Shown here piece after piece: positions 1 through 9,118 of a DNA stretch of 64,000 bases. This DNA comes from Agelaius tricolor (taxonomy: Eukaryota; Chordata; Aves; Passeriformes; Icteridae): the NCBI GenBank assembly GCA_023055355.1, contig JALJCS010000038.1, positions 4,216,001-4,280,000 of the forward strand, read 5' to 3'. Positions within the stretch are counted from its first letter, which is position 1, and every line of letters begins with the position of its first letter. The translations under genes and the position numbers were made by a program. Below the pieces are notes generated by a model, which saw only the letters and a list, made by a program, of their open reading frames with translations, was not told the origin of the DNA and made no database searches.

Positions 1-3000
1 GTTCTTAAGGGGTGGAGGAGGAGATTTTCATATCCCTTCCTGGGAAACAAGGGAGTGTCCCAGCTGGTGTGGCACTGGCTGGGACTGAGGGACACGGGCT
101 GGCCCTGCCCTTGGGCCCTCCAGGAATGAAGCCTTCCTTGATAATTAGCAACCAAGTCAAAAATAGTTAAGGAAGAAGTGAATGACACTTAAATCTGCCT
201 GATAGAATTGAAATTTCCTGCAGGGTGACAAAGTTCTGCTTTAAAGATAGTAAATCCACTGCTAATAATTAGGCAAGAAATAGTGACTGCTAAAACCCAA
301 AAATAGGTTCTGTCACTTGCAATGTCTATTTTATTATTTTGAGGGATAAACCAGCAGTGAACTTAATTTTTGCCTCCAGTTCCTGAAGGATATTCTTTTT
401 GGTTTATATCTTTCAATGTGAGTGTTTTAAGAGAATTGTCAGTTGTGCTGCCTCACATCACCTTCCTCAGCACCTCAGCCCAAAATCAGACACAAAGTAC
501 GAGCTGAGGAGGGAAGGAAGAGGAGTAAAGGTGGAGAAAAAGAGCAGGGAGTAGTCTTGCCTTGGTTTTCATTTCTCTCTGAGCTTTCTTAATCAAAAAG
601 CTCTCTGATCTGTGTGTTCTGAAGGATGGAGAAAGCATGAAAGCCAGGCTGGTACTCCTGGAAATATCATATGTGTGTTATATTTATCCTCCCATTGTAA
701 TTTTTCTCCCTTTTTCCAAAGCTGTAAGTAGGAGCTGAATCAAACTGAAATAATCGTTTTCATAAATTCTGAGATGAGGATAAATGAACTTCATCTTCAG
801 TATTTGCACAATGTCTGGGAAGTGAGTTGTCTAGGGAGGTAGATAGGGGAAATGCAGGGCTGATGTATCATCTGAGTCCCAGTTGGTATTCCCCACACCT
901 TCACAAAAGTGAGCATTTTTGTTTGATTGCAGCTGTAATTATTGCTGAATACAAATGTTCCAATTTAAGCTGCAGAAATGTGGGGAAAGTCTTTGAAGCC
1001 AAGAGCATCTGCCTGGAACATGAGTTTCATATTTGAATGAGTAACTTTTACTGCAAAATTACACAATGAATCCCTACATTCAAAAGATAATAATATTTTT
1101 TTTTTACTCTAAACACATCATCTACCAACTGCTTTTTAAAATTTATTGGCTTGGCAGCTGGTTTTGTAGAAAATGTGTCACTAAAAGCACACAAGGTTTG
1201 TCAGTGCAAATGAGGCAGTTGGTGTTGGTACCTTCCTGCAGACTTAGAGCTGGCCATCAATTTTGGGGAGAATGGGGTTGTCCCTTCCAGGGTTTGCTCT
1301 GCCCCAGAGGTTTCAGGTGGAAGGGAGCAGGGAGGTGCCTGACACAGCAGGACATCCATGTGCTGCTCCAAGACCATACATCAGAGCAGGGAAAGCAGGG
1401 CTAAAACACACTCATGAGCCAGTTTATCTGCATCATCCCCAAAGGTGGACTTTAAAAGGGAGCAATAATGCAAAGAGATTGATGGAGATGGTTTTCCCCT
1501 CTCCCCTGGGTGTTTATTGCTCATCCTGGTGAGCTCTGGTACCTGTTTTACCAGGATTGGAGGGCTGGCATAGCAGTGAGCCCTTGAGCAGTAAGTAATC
1601 CTGGCTTTGCAGCTTATCTGGGCATAGTCAGTGTAGCAAATCACTTGGGCAGCTGTGCCTTCACTCCCTCCCTCTGTGCCTGCCAAGCCCCTCCGTTCTG
1701 ACAGCAGCTCCCACCTGCTCTCCCACCTCCACCAGCCTGCCCTTCTTTCTCCATCCTTGGACAGCAAGCCTGAAGCGTGGATCTGCCTGGGGACTGGCTT
1801 TTAAAAGGTATATTCTCATTTCTGAGATTGGAAAGAATTAAATTAATCTCCTTTATATGAAAAAGTACCTTTTTCCTGAAATAGAAGGGCACAATGGTTG
1901 ATGCCAACTATTCCTAGACAGGTTTTGTGCCTGGTGTAGTTGTCCTGAGCCCAGTGACCCACTGGAGCTGCCCCACAGAAACAGCTCCAAAGTGCAGCTC
2001 TTGAAAGCTCCTGGGCTCCTTAGCCCTTGGCAAAAGCCCAAGGGACCTGGCTCAGGATGTTTCAGAGTTTTGGATACAGCAGACTGTGCTCTGGGCTGGG
2101 GACTCCCTTGTGCTGTTAAACAAAGAAACTGCTCCCTCCCCCTGGAATCCTCCTGCAGGTGCCAGCCTGGCTTGGTGTCCCTGGGCCAGGCTGTCCCCAG
2201 CTCTGCTGTCTTTGGGTGCATCACTGGGTTTGCTCTTCAAGGTTGCTTGCATTCTCCCTGTGTCTCTGTTTCTGCATCTTTCATCCCTGATTGCTCAATT
2301 ACCCTTCTCCTACCTTCCCAAGGAATGTTTATCTGTCTTGTTGGGATGTGAAATGTTGACAGTGTGATAATTACAGAGCTGGGAACAAATAATCCAGAGT
2401 AGTGTGGGTTTGTTTTAATAGGAGAACAAAAGAATCCAAATTGAAGAACCAAGTGATCCCTGAATAACAGCAACTGTCAAAGTGTTGTTGTCATCTGGGC
2501 TCCTCCTGACTCTTGAATTCCTTTATCCTTTATTAATATCTCACCTGTTCCCTGTCCATGATGACTCCATGGAAGTCATCAGTGCTAATGGGAGAATCCA
2601 GACCCAGACTTCCCAAGGTTTCTGTTACTTTACCAAAGGCTGGGAAGGGAATCTTCTCAGAACAGAGAAGGAAGAGAGTGAAGTTCTGCAAAGAAGCAGA
2701 TAGCTGAAAATACCAGGGAGAATGTGCAGAACTGAGAATTCTTTCTCCAGGGCAGTGGGAGAAGACCCCCTGACCAAGGCAGTTTCCACAAGATAGGTAA
2801 AATCTTTATGAAAATAGAGCTCAAGCAGCAATCCTTTATTGGCCAGAGGTGGGAAAGGGATGAGATGTTGTGTGGTAATGTGTTCTGCTACTGCTGCTTC
2901 TCTGTGATTTGCTGATACTCACATGTGTGAGATTTGCCACATTCATAATTAACCCCCAGTGCCTCTCATTTGATGTAATTCCAGCTTTCCTGACCCCACA

Positions 3001-3462
3001 CTGTCCCCTGGGTGACCTGGGGGACATCAGTGCATCTTCATCTGATTTTCCAGCTGGGCTGAGCTGGGTGTTTGCAATGACACTGCAGATCTGGCTCATC
3101 TCTGGCCGTGGCAGGGCAGTGTTGCTAAGCAGCACTTCCAGCACGAGCTGCTTCTCCCCCTCTGGGGCTGCTCCATGGCCTGGCTCCACAGAGCCCCTCT
3201 CATGATCCTCACTGCTGGATCTCCATGCTTATCCTCCTGCAAGAGCATGGGTCTGACCACAGAGCGTGGAGCAGCAGGATTGGAGTTTTTATTGCCAGTT
3301 ACCTCTGGCCAGGCAATGGCTTTGCAGCTGTTTTGTCATTCCTTTGGGGTTCAGCCTAATTCCAAGACACTTCTGTCTCAGAGGGGCTTTCCTTATCCCT
3401 TTAGAATAAAGTTTTAGGGTGACATCAGTCAGAGCAAGTGGTGGTTCCTTGCTCCTGAGACA
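1..3462 (+). other. Upstream intron, no gene recognised
   Basis: Presumed intron between the canonical first exons of DAB2IP and the 9000 exon. Seen: ordinary AT-rich to mixed non-coding sequence with short chance ORFs on both strands, a poly-T run near 1089 and no splice-bounded ORF resembling a known protein. No tandem array or recognisable transposon. Confidence 0.6.
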
Positions 3463-3550
3463 TCAGGGGAGGTTTAGATGAAATATTAGGAGAAATTTCT
3501 TCATGGAAAGGATTGTCCAGTGCTGAAACAGCTGCCCAGGGATTTGCCAT
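3463..3550 (+). mobile_element. CR1 LINE fragment, sense orientation
   Basis: Seen: GGGGAGGTTTAGATG, then ATATTAGGAGAAATTTCTTCATGG and AAACAGCTGCCCAGGG in order. This is the diagnostic stretch of avian CR1 that precedes its 3' UTR (usually read as TTAGGAGAAATTTCTTCAC then CAGGCTGCCCAGGG). The 3' terminal repeat (ATTCTRTG) is missing, so it is an internal truncated and diverged piece. Confidence 0.75.
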
Positions 3551-5744
3551 GTAAACAGAATGTGGAGGTGTTGGTTGCTAAACTTGCAGAAGTGTCGTTT
3601 CCTAAGGTTTCTGCAGGTTTCTCATAAGTTTGGGGGTGTCTTCAGTCTCAGGGCTGGCACTCTCTTGCCTCCCATGACCCAAGTTCAAACCAGCCCCTGT
3701 GCAGCCCTCAGGTATCCTGGAAATGCCCTTTTTGGGGCAGGGAATCCCACAGGGGCCGTGTGCTCGGTCACCTGCACAGAGCCCTCCATCAGCCCTGACA
3801 GAGCAGAGCTGCAGGATGGCAAAGCAGCTTACAGCACCAAAGTTCAAATCAAAAAGAGCTGGCAGAAATAAATGATATATGAAGTGTTTGAGGGGCTACA
3901 GACACTTCCAGCCCTGTGCCTCTAACACTGAACAAATGAAAAATATTTGATCCATAAAGGTCAGTGCTGTAGAGAAATTCCCTTCCTGCTCTGCTTCAGT
4001 CCAGGGACCACTCAGGGGATTATTTCTATTCTTGGGCTTCCGAGAGGCACAAATGGTGCCTAAACTCAGCCTCGGGGTTGTTTTGGGCTCTGCATTCCTG
4101 GGGTAGCTCAATGCAGTTGTGTTCTACAGAGAGAAGGGTAACAATGTGCACTTAGATGTCTTTACCTCGTAACAAATGGCATCAAATGTTCCCCTAAAAA
4201 CGTTTCTCTTTTATATTGAAAGCTGGGACTAACATTGGTAATTGTAGAAATGGGTAAACTCACTTGTTTGGAACATTTATGGCTATAAAAGGATGCTTAG
4301 TGTTGGCACAGCTCACTTGTTTCCCAAATACAAATATTAATTATCCATTCAGTGGAGCCTCAATAAGAGGGTATTTCCATGTGCTGTGGAGGAACAGAAA
4401 AAAACCCCAAACTAATTCCAGAATTAAATTAAGTTTAATATAAAAAATAAAAATTGTAAATCCCAGAATGAGGATGGGTCTGCTGGGAAAGATTTACTCC
4501 CAGTTTTATACCTTATCCCTGACATAGCAGAACACATGGAGACCTGGGATGAAAGGCTGCATTGCACACTTGTACTCTCAGCAAACACTTATTTATAGCA
4601 GTTTCCTTATGATGAGTAGTGAAAAAATTCCTGATGTCCTCTCATGTCCCCCAGAGTTGAGATTTGCTTGAACTAAAACAAAAGATATGGAAGAACTAGA
4701 AAAATAACCCCATCTGTTCAGTAGTTCCTGTGATCTGCCTTTGTGGGGGCTGTTCTGCGTGGGTTTGGGGTGAGAGCAGGAGCCAGGTCTGTGTCTGTGC
4801 TCCTGTCTGACCATGCCAGAGCCCTCCCAGTGCCCTCCCAGAGCCCCAGGCCAGACCCTCACTCTGCCCCAGCCTCTCCCTGTTTTCCTGGCTTAGAGGA
4901 CATGGGGAGCTGCCAGGACTCTTCCAAAGAAAGCTGCTCATGAGGCATCCAGCCTGATTTATTGATATATCATTTTTAAAATTTCATCTCTATTGTGTTT
5001 CCATGGAGCTGAATTTTTACCTTTATAACTTTATCCTGTGGGTTCTCTGCGAGTGAACATTATTGGTGTGGGAGTCAGCTCCAGACACAAGACTTGCATC
5101 ATTACTTTGTGTTTAATAAAACAGGAGCTCCAGATTTTGCTGTCATTAACACTCTGCTCAGTTTTGTCCCCCTCCCTTTTTCTCTCTCCTTTCTAGTTTT
5201 TTTTTGTGTTGCCCCAGGGTGTGTAGAATTCTACAGTTCCTGCATCTCAAAGGCATATGGTGCTGATGGGTTTGCACATATGCTTTAAAAGTATTATAAT
5301 ACCAAAAATATTCAAACACTATAATAGAATATAAGATTATTTCCGGGTTCTAGAGTAATTGAAAATGCCAAATTTGATAAGGAAGAAAAATTTAAATGAG
5401 TCCCACCTTCCTCAGTCTGCAGTGAGATGATGGCATTGGATTTTGGGTTTGTCAAATATGTAAGAAAAGACCCAAATCAGAGCAGATTTAGTTGTGCTGT
5501 TTTGAATTGTGCCATCCTGTTTTAGCTGAAGTTGCTGTGGTTGTGATTAAGCCATTCCTCAAAAGGATTTGTTTTGTTTTCTTCTGCCTTCATTCTTTGT
5601 GTCTTATTATGACTTCAGTCAGCTCTTGTGATTAGAGCGATTGTACTCCGGGCTCGGAGATGTCAGAGGCAAAACAGCAGAAACAAAGCAAGAAAAGCAA
5701 CGCCCTTGCCCTTGAAAAGTGAAATCAGTGCTCACTGTGTGTTC
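3551..5744 (+). other. Intronic sequence, no gene recognised
   Basis: Mixed non-coding sequence. The stretch around 4130-4500 and 4960-5400 is AT-rich with short A/T runs; no repeat array, CpG island or splice-bounded coding frame is visible. Confidence 0.55.
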
Positions 5745-5904
5745 CAGAGAAGCTGTGGCTGCCCCTGGATCCCTGGCAGTGTCCCAGGGACACCCCCAGG
5801 ACGGGGCTTGGAGCACCCTGGGGTCTGGGAGGTGTCCCTGCCATGGCAGGCGTGGCACTGGATGCTGTTGAAGGTCCTCCCAAGCCAAACCACTGTGATT
5901 CCAT
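5745..5904 (+). mobile_element. CR1 LINE 3' end, sense orientation
   Basis: Seen: AGAGAAGCTGTGGCTGCCCC, GGATCCCTGGCAGTGTCC, GGAGGTGTCCCTGCC, ATGGCAGGCGTGGCACTGGATG, AAGGTCCTCCCAAGCCAAACC and CTGTGATTCCATG follow in the order of the avian CR1 3' UTR. The terminal ATTCTRTG-like repeat is degraded to GATTCCATG. 5'-truncated, about 160 bases, non-functional. Confidence 0.9.
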
Positions 5905-7204
5905 GGTTCACCCCTTTTCCTTGCCAGGCCTGATGAGTTCTGTGCCACTTTGCTCTGTGGGATTTCAGGGATTGCATGGGGCCGTACTCTGACCACAGTG
6001 ATTGCCTCTAAAGAGCCTAAAAGATTTCCTCTTGCTCAGACCTTAGGCTGTGCAGGGATGAATTTATATAGCTGGTACCTCTGCTTCCATTGTAATAGAT
6101 GTTTCAAGATTTATTCTAGCTGAAGGGATTCTTGGGCTCTGCAGATTTCTATTTTTTGTCATTTCATAGAGATTATTAACTTCTGAATGAAACCTTTCTC
6201 AGTTACTAGTTTAATCTTTGCCACGATATTTTTACTGGTGGTGAATGCTGCCCACACACAGGAAGACACAATTCTGCCCTAGACAGCTCTCAATATAAAC
6301 TTAAAAGTGTATAAAGAACATGCATGCAAAGGGCAGCACTTTAATTGCTGGAACTGCCAAGAATGCAGCTCAGCTAGAGGAGCAGGCAATGCTCAGAGGG
6401 TGGGATTAGCCTTGTTTGTCTGGAGATCAGAATCAAATGTTGTTTAAAGTCATAAATGAAGAAGAAATGGATCATGTCCTTATGATCTCACTAGGAAAGC
6501 TCGGCGGTCACACCCCAGGTCAGAATATCTCTCTTGTATTTTCACAGACAAACTTCTGTCTTTTTTTCTTACCCCACCTAAAAATTACAGAAGGTATTCA
6601 TTCACACATTAGGCTTTCTGATCTCTGGTGTGCACTATGGAGGTGCAAAGTATCACTATAGCAGCATCATTTATCAGCATTAAAATCTCTGACATCTCAT
6701 TCTCCCAAGGAAGCTGGCAATGAAAATGGAAAATGGCTCCGTGTGATCTCCTTCTGGTGGCAACAAATGTAAAAACAATGGCAAACAGAAGTAATGTCTT
6801 GCTACAACCCTAAATTCTAATTTCCAAATCCTACACGAATCATGGAACAGTTGTGGAGATGTGGAATACACAACTGAGGGGGAAAATGTCACCATTGGTT
6901 GTAGAAGGCATTTGGGTTTTTCCTTATCGATGCCCTGTCCAGAGCTCAAATCTACTCCTGGACTGAAGAAGGGGCTTGATAAAATGAGGACATATTTGTG
7001 GGTGGGCTGGCAGTGGTTAAGGAACTCCAGTCTCTCATTCCTGGGCCAGAACCTTCTCAGCAGCAGAGTTTAGGGCAGTATCAGGTGTTTGGCCAGTTGT
7101 ATACTTTGAATTTTCCCTTCACACCAAATATTGGCCAGTGTCCATAGCAGGCAGCCAGGGCCTGGTCCAGTCAGAGGAGCAAGAGCATGGGGAGTTGATA
7201 GGGT
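5905..7204 (+). other. Intronic sequence, no gene recognised
   Basis: AT-rich non-coding sequence with homeodomain-like TTAATT and TAAT cores but no array, island or coding frame of note. Confidence 0.5.
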
Positions 7205-7328
7205 GAGTGTGGGGCTGATATCACAGTGATAAAAAGAGTGTGGGGCTGATACCACGCTGATACAAACAGTGTGGGGCTGATACTGCACTGATACCGTGAG
7301 TATGGGGCTGATACCACACTGATACCAT
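7205..7328 (+). repeat. 31-bp minisatellite, four copies
   Basis: Seen: four consecutive 31-base units beginning at 7205, 7236, 7267 and 7298, each built on GTGTGGGGCTGATAccac-ctGATAC. Copies differ at several positions, so the array is old. Each unit holds two GATA cores about 13 bases apart, giving eight GATA/TATC motifs in 124 bases. On the minus strand it gives a chance periodic peptide. Confidence 0.9.
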
Positions 7329-7379
7329 GAGCAGGAGGCTGGCTAAGGTCTGAGTACTGAGGGAAATATCTTAACAATG

Positions 7380-7930
7380 CTCTAGATAATGCAAATCCTC
7401 AAATTTGCTTTTCACAGCCATGTTTCTCTGTACTATAAAATTCTCTAAAGGTATTTCTCAGGGACAGAACCCTTTTGAAAAGGCCTTTGTTATCTGCCAC
7501 GTTGGCTTTGTGCAGTATGACAGAGTGTACTATGTGATGGCCTGTGTGTTATACCTCCTGCTATTTCAGTCATGCAAATAGCTCCGGGAGAAATATTCAG
7601 TCCACACAGATGCATGTTACATAGCTCGTTTGTAAGTAAAGTGGCACTTGATAAATGTGAAACACCTTTGGTTATCTAGATGTTTGAAATTCTTGGTGCA
7701 CTTACGAACAGGGAGTCACTTCCATAATAAGAGCCACACAGAGTGCCCAGGGAGATTTTGCAGCTTGAGAAAGACATAATGTGAGCCGTGAATATCCGAG
7801 GTGGGGAAGGAGTGTTTAAATGGCATGAACAAATGACAGGCTCCATAGAAGTTAGACTGTGATTATCGCCCTGCAAGACGTATTAAAGGTATTCATTTGT
7901 AAAAGTGAGCTGCTAAGGATCCATTCCTGT
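7380..7930 (+). promoter_or_regulatory. Candidate conserved non-coding element with octamer motif
   Basis: Seen: a repeat-free block with a perfect POU octamer ATGCAAAT at 7572-7579, TTATCTAGATG and TGATAAATG cores, several isolated CpGs and no CR1 similarity, lying 0.5-1.2 kb upstream of promoter 1. Inferred: texture typical of vertebrate conserved enhancers. No alignment available. Confidence 0.35.
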
Positions 7931-8269
7931 GTGCTGAGTGGAGAAACTCCTGAGGCTCCTGCCTGGAGCAGAGGGTGCGCTGTGGGCATGGCTGGGATGC
8001 TGCACTGGGACTCTCACTCACACTTGTCAGGATCTGGGCTCGATCCCTGGGTGTCTTCCCCCTTTCCTAGGGCTGGGGAAGGGAAGCAGTGTGTGCAGAG
8101 CCTCAGTTCTGCGGGGATTTGCTGAGCTGTTCATGTGGAGATGATCTGTTTCTTTAGTGTGATGGTCCATAGAAGGAACACGCCTTCAGGCTTCACCCCC
8201 AAATCCTGCTTTCTCTTTAAAATGCCCCCAACTTTCCCTGGCCAAAGTGCTTGACCCTCTCGCACCATT

Positions 8270-8430
8270 CTCATACACTGCAGATGCCGGCCAGCACAGT
8301 AGTATAACGCTTTTATTGCCTTATTTAGCGGAGAGATTAAATGTAATGTTCAGATTATGTAGAACATTAACTCCTAACAATAAGCAAATAACACATTAGA
8401 AGCTTCGCTATTAAAACGTTCGGTGCTGGC
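8270..8430 (+). promoter_or_regulatory. AT-rich promoter-proximal block
   Basis: Seen: sequence with CTTTTATTGCC, GGAGAGATTAAATG, CAATAAGCAAATAAC and ACATTAGAAGC cores directly abutting the CpG island. It switches sharply from CpG-poor AT-rich to CpG-dense at 8430. Likely proximal regulatory DNA; inference only. Confidence 0.3.
8409..8416 (+). promoter_or_regulatory. TATA-like element (TATTAAAA)
   Basis: A TATTAAAA octamer sits about 30 bases upstream of the start of the CpG-rich block, a suitable distance for a start site near 8440. The match is non-canonical and the assignment is positional. Confidence 0.25.
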
Positions 8431-8462
8431 TCTGCCGTGCAGCTCTCCAGGAGCCGTGACTT

Positions 8463-8603
8463 ATGTTCCGTGAGGGAGGAGGCTCGGCGGAGGAGAAGGA
8501 GCGAGCCGGGGCCTCTCCTGGAAGGTGCTGCCGGTACCCCGAGCCCACAGGCGCGGTTCGGACGGGCTTTATGGAGCTCCATCCGTGTAGCCGCAGCCGC
8601 TGA
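8463..8603 (+). CDS. Upstream ORF (46 codons) in the candidate 8.4-8.65 kb first exon
   Basis: Seen: an ATG at 8463 opens a 46-codon frame (starts MFREGGGSAEE, ends HPCSRSR) that stops with TGA at 8601-8603, 17 bases before the ATG at 8621 and in a different frame. If transcription starts near 8440 this would be a classical uORF immediately upstream of the main start. No similarity to a known protein recognised; its only likely role would be translational control. It depends on the 8.4 kb promoter being real. Confidence 0.25.
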   Translation: MFREGGGSAEEKERAGASPGRCCRYPEPTGAVRTGFMELHPCSRSR

Positions 8604-8620
8604 GCCCGGCTGTGCCGGCC

Positions 8621-8650
8621 ATGGCCGCGGATCCGGGGGGCTCGGAGCAG
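8621..8650 (+). CDS. DAB2IP: Candidate alternative first coding exon of DAB2IP (10 codons)
   Basis: Seen: an ATG in optimal context (GGCCATGG) opens MAADPGGSEQ inside a CpG-rich block only 350 bp upstream of the recognised DAB2IP exon. The ORF meets CAG|GTACCG at 8650/8651. Splicing there would leave phase 0 and join in frame to GFLSRRLKG at 9000. Unspliced readthrough is impossible because the unspliced frame differs from the exon frame and stops at 9022. Inferred: a local promoter could make a short N-terminal isoform. Weakness: the donor lacks the preferred A+4 and G+5, so the splice may be poor or unused; the island could instead supply a 5' UTR. Not matched by memory to any published isoform. 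Confidence 0.4.
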
Positions 8651-8999
8651 GTACCGGAGCTCGCCCTGCCCGTGTGCCCGCCGTGGGTGGCGTCTGGGCC
8701 GGGGCGGCCGGAGCCGCGGGCAGCCCCCGCTCCCGTCAGAGCCGCCATGTGCCAGTCTTGTCTTTCAGACGGGATTTTATGGGAGCTGATGGTTGCCAGG
8801 GCAACGGAGGCTTCGGGGAGTCTGGCGCGCCGCAGCCCCGGCCGGGAGCGCCGGGAGCAGATGTTGGCTGACGCCAGGCGCTGCCAGCGCCGCTCATGCG
8901 GGAGCTGCCCAGGACGCTGTGCCCGGCTGCACGGGCGGCTCCGCTCCCGCTTCCCGCTGCCCTTGCCTTGTAATTTAGTATTCTTGTCTCACCCCACAG

Positions 9000-9118
9000 G
9001 GGTTCCTCAGCCGTCGGCTTAAAGGCTCCATCAAAAGGACAAAGAGCCAACCGAAGCTCGATAGGAACAGCAGCTTCCGGCACATTTTACCTGGCTTCAG
9101 GAGCGTGGACCATGAAAG
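9000..9118 (+). CDS. DAB2IP: Internal coding exon of DAB2IP (SynGAP-family RasGAP), partial gene
   Basis: Seen: a 119-bp exon starts after a good acceptor (pyrimidine-rich tract ending ACCCCACAG at 8991-8999) and ends at a strong donor AG|GTAAGG (9119). It is in phase 0 at the start and phase 2 at the end. It encodes 39 residues plus two bases: [19 protein letters not shown], then LDRN, then [16 protein letters not shown] and a split Arg codon. Known: DAB2IP, RASAL2 and SYNGAP1 share this basic segment just before the PH-C2-RasGAP core. DAB2IP is a cytoplasmic scaffold and Ras GTPase-activating protein that damps Ras, ASK1/TNF and PI3K signalling. From memory, human DAB2IP has [11 protein letters not shown] followed by a short alanine run and DNER, whereas RASAL2 has GFFSKRLKGS and SYNGAP1 has SFRQILPRFRS, so DAB2IP fits best. 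Odd: the alanine run is absent here. The gene is partial: no canonical upstream coding exon and no downstream PH-domain exon lies in the window. Confidence 0.93.

Larger units (their letters stand above)
8430..8990 (+). promoter_or_regulatory. DAB2IP: CpG island / candidate internal DAB2IP promoter 1
   Basis: Seen: about 560 bases of GC-rich, CpG-dense sequence in a CpG-poor neighbourhood, ending just before the acceptor of the 9000 exon. A TATA-like TATTAAAA lies at 8409-8416, some 30 bases before the island edge, followed by the uORF at 8463 and the ATG at 8621. Inferred: promoter and first exon of an alternative transcript. The multiple overlapping GC-rich ORFs on both strands here are stop-poor artefacts. 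Alternatively the CpG density may simply reflect an unmethylated enhancer beside the exon. Confidence 0.55.

Noticed and set aside
8612..9022. 136-codon frame running unspliced across the exon boundary
   Set aside because: It begins at GTG rather than ATG and crosses the DAB2IP exon in the wrong frame; only its first ten ATG-initiated codons fit a spliced model.
9000..9118. Assignment of the exon to RASAL2 or SYNGAP1
   Set aside because: Remembered RASAL2 has FFSKRLKGS and LPSLRS, and SYNGAP1 has SFRQILPRFRS. The window has FLSRRLKGS and [11 protein letters not shown], as in DAB2IP.
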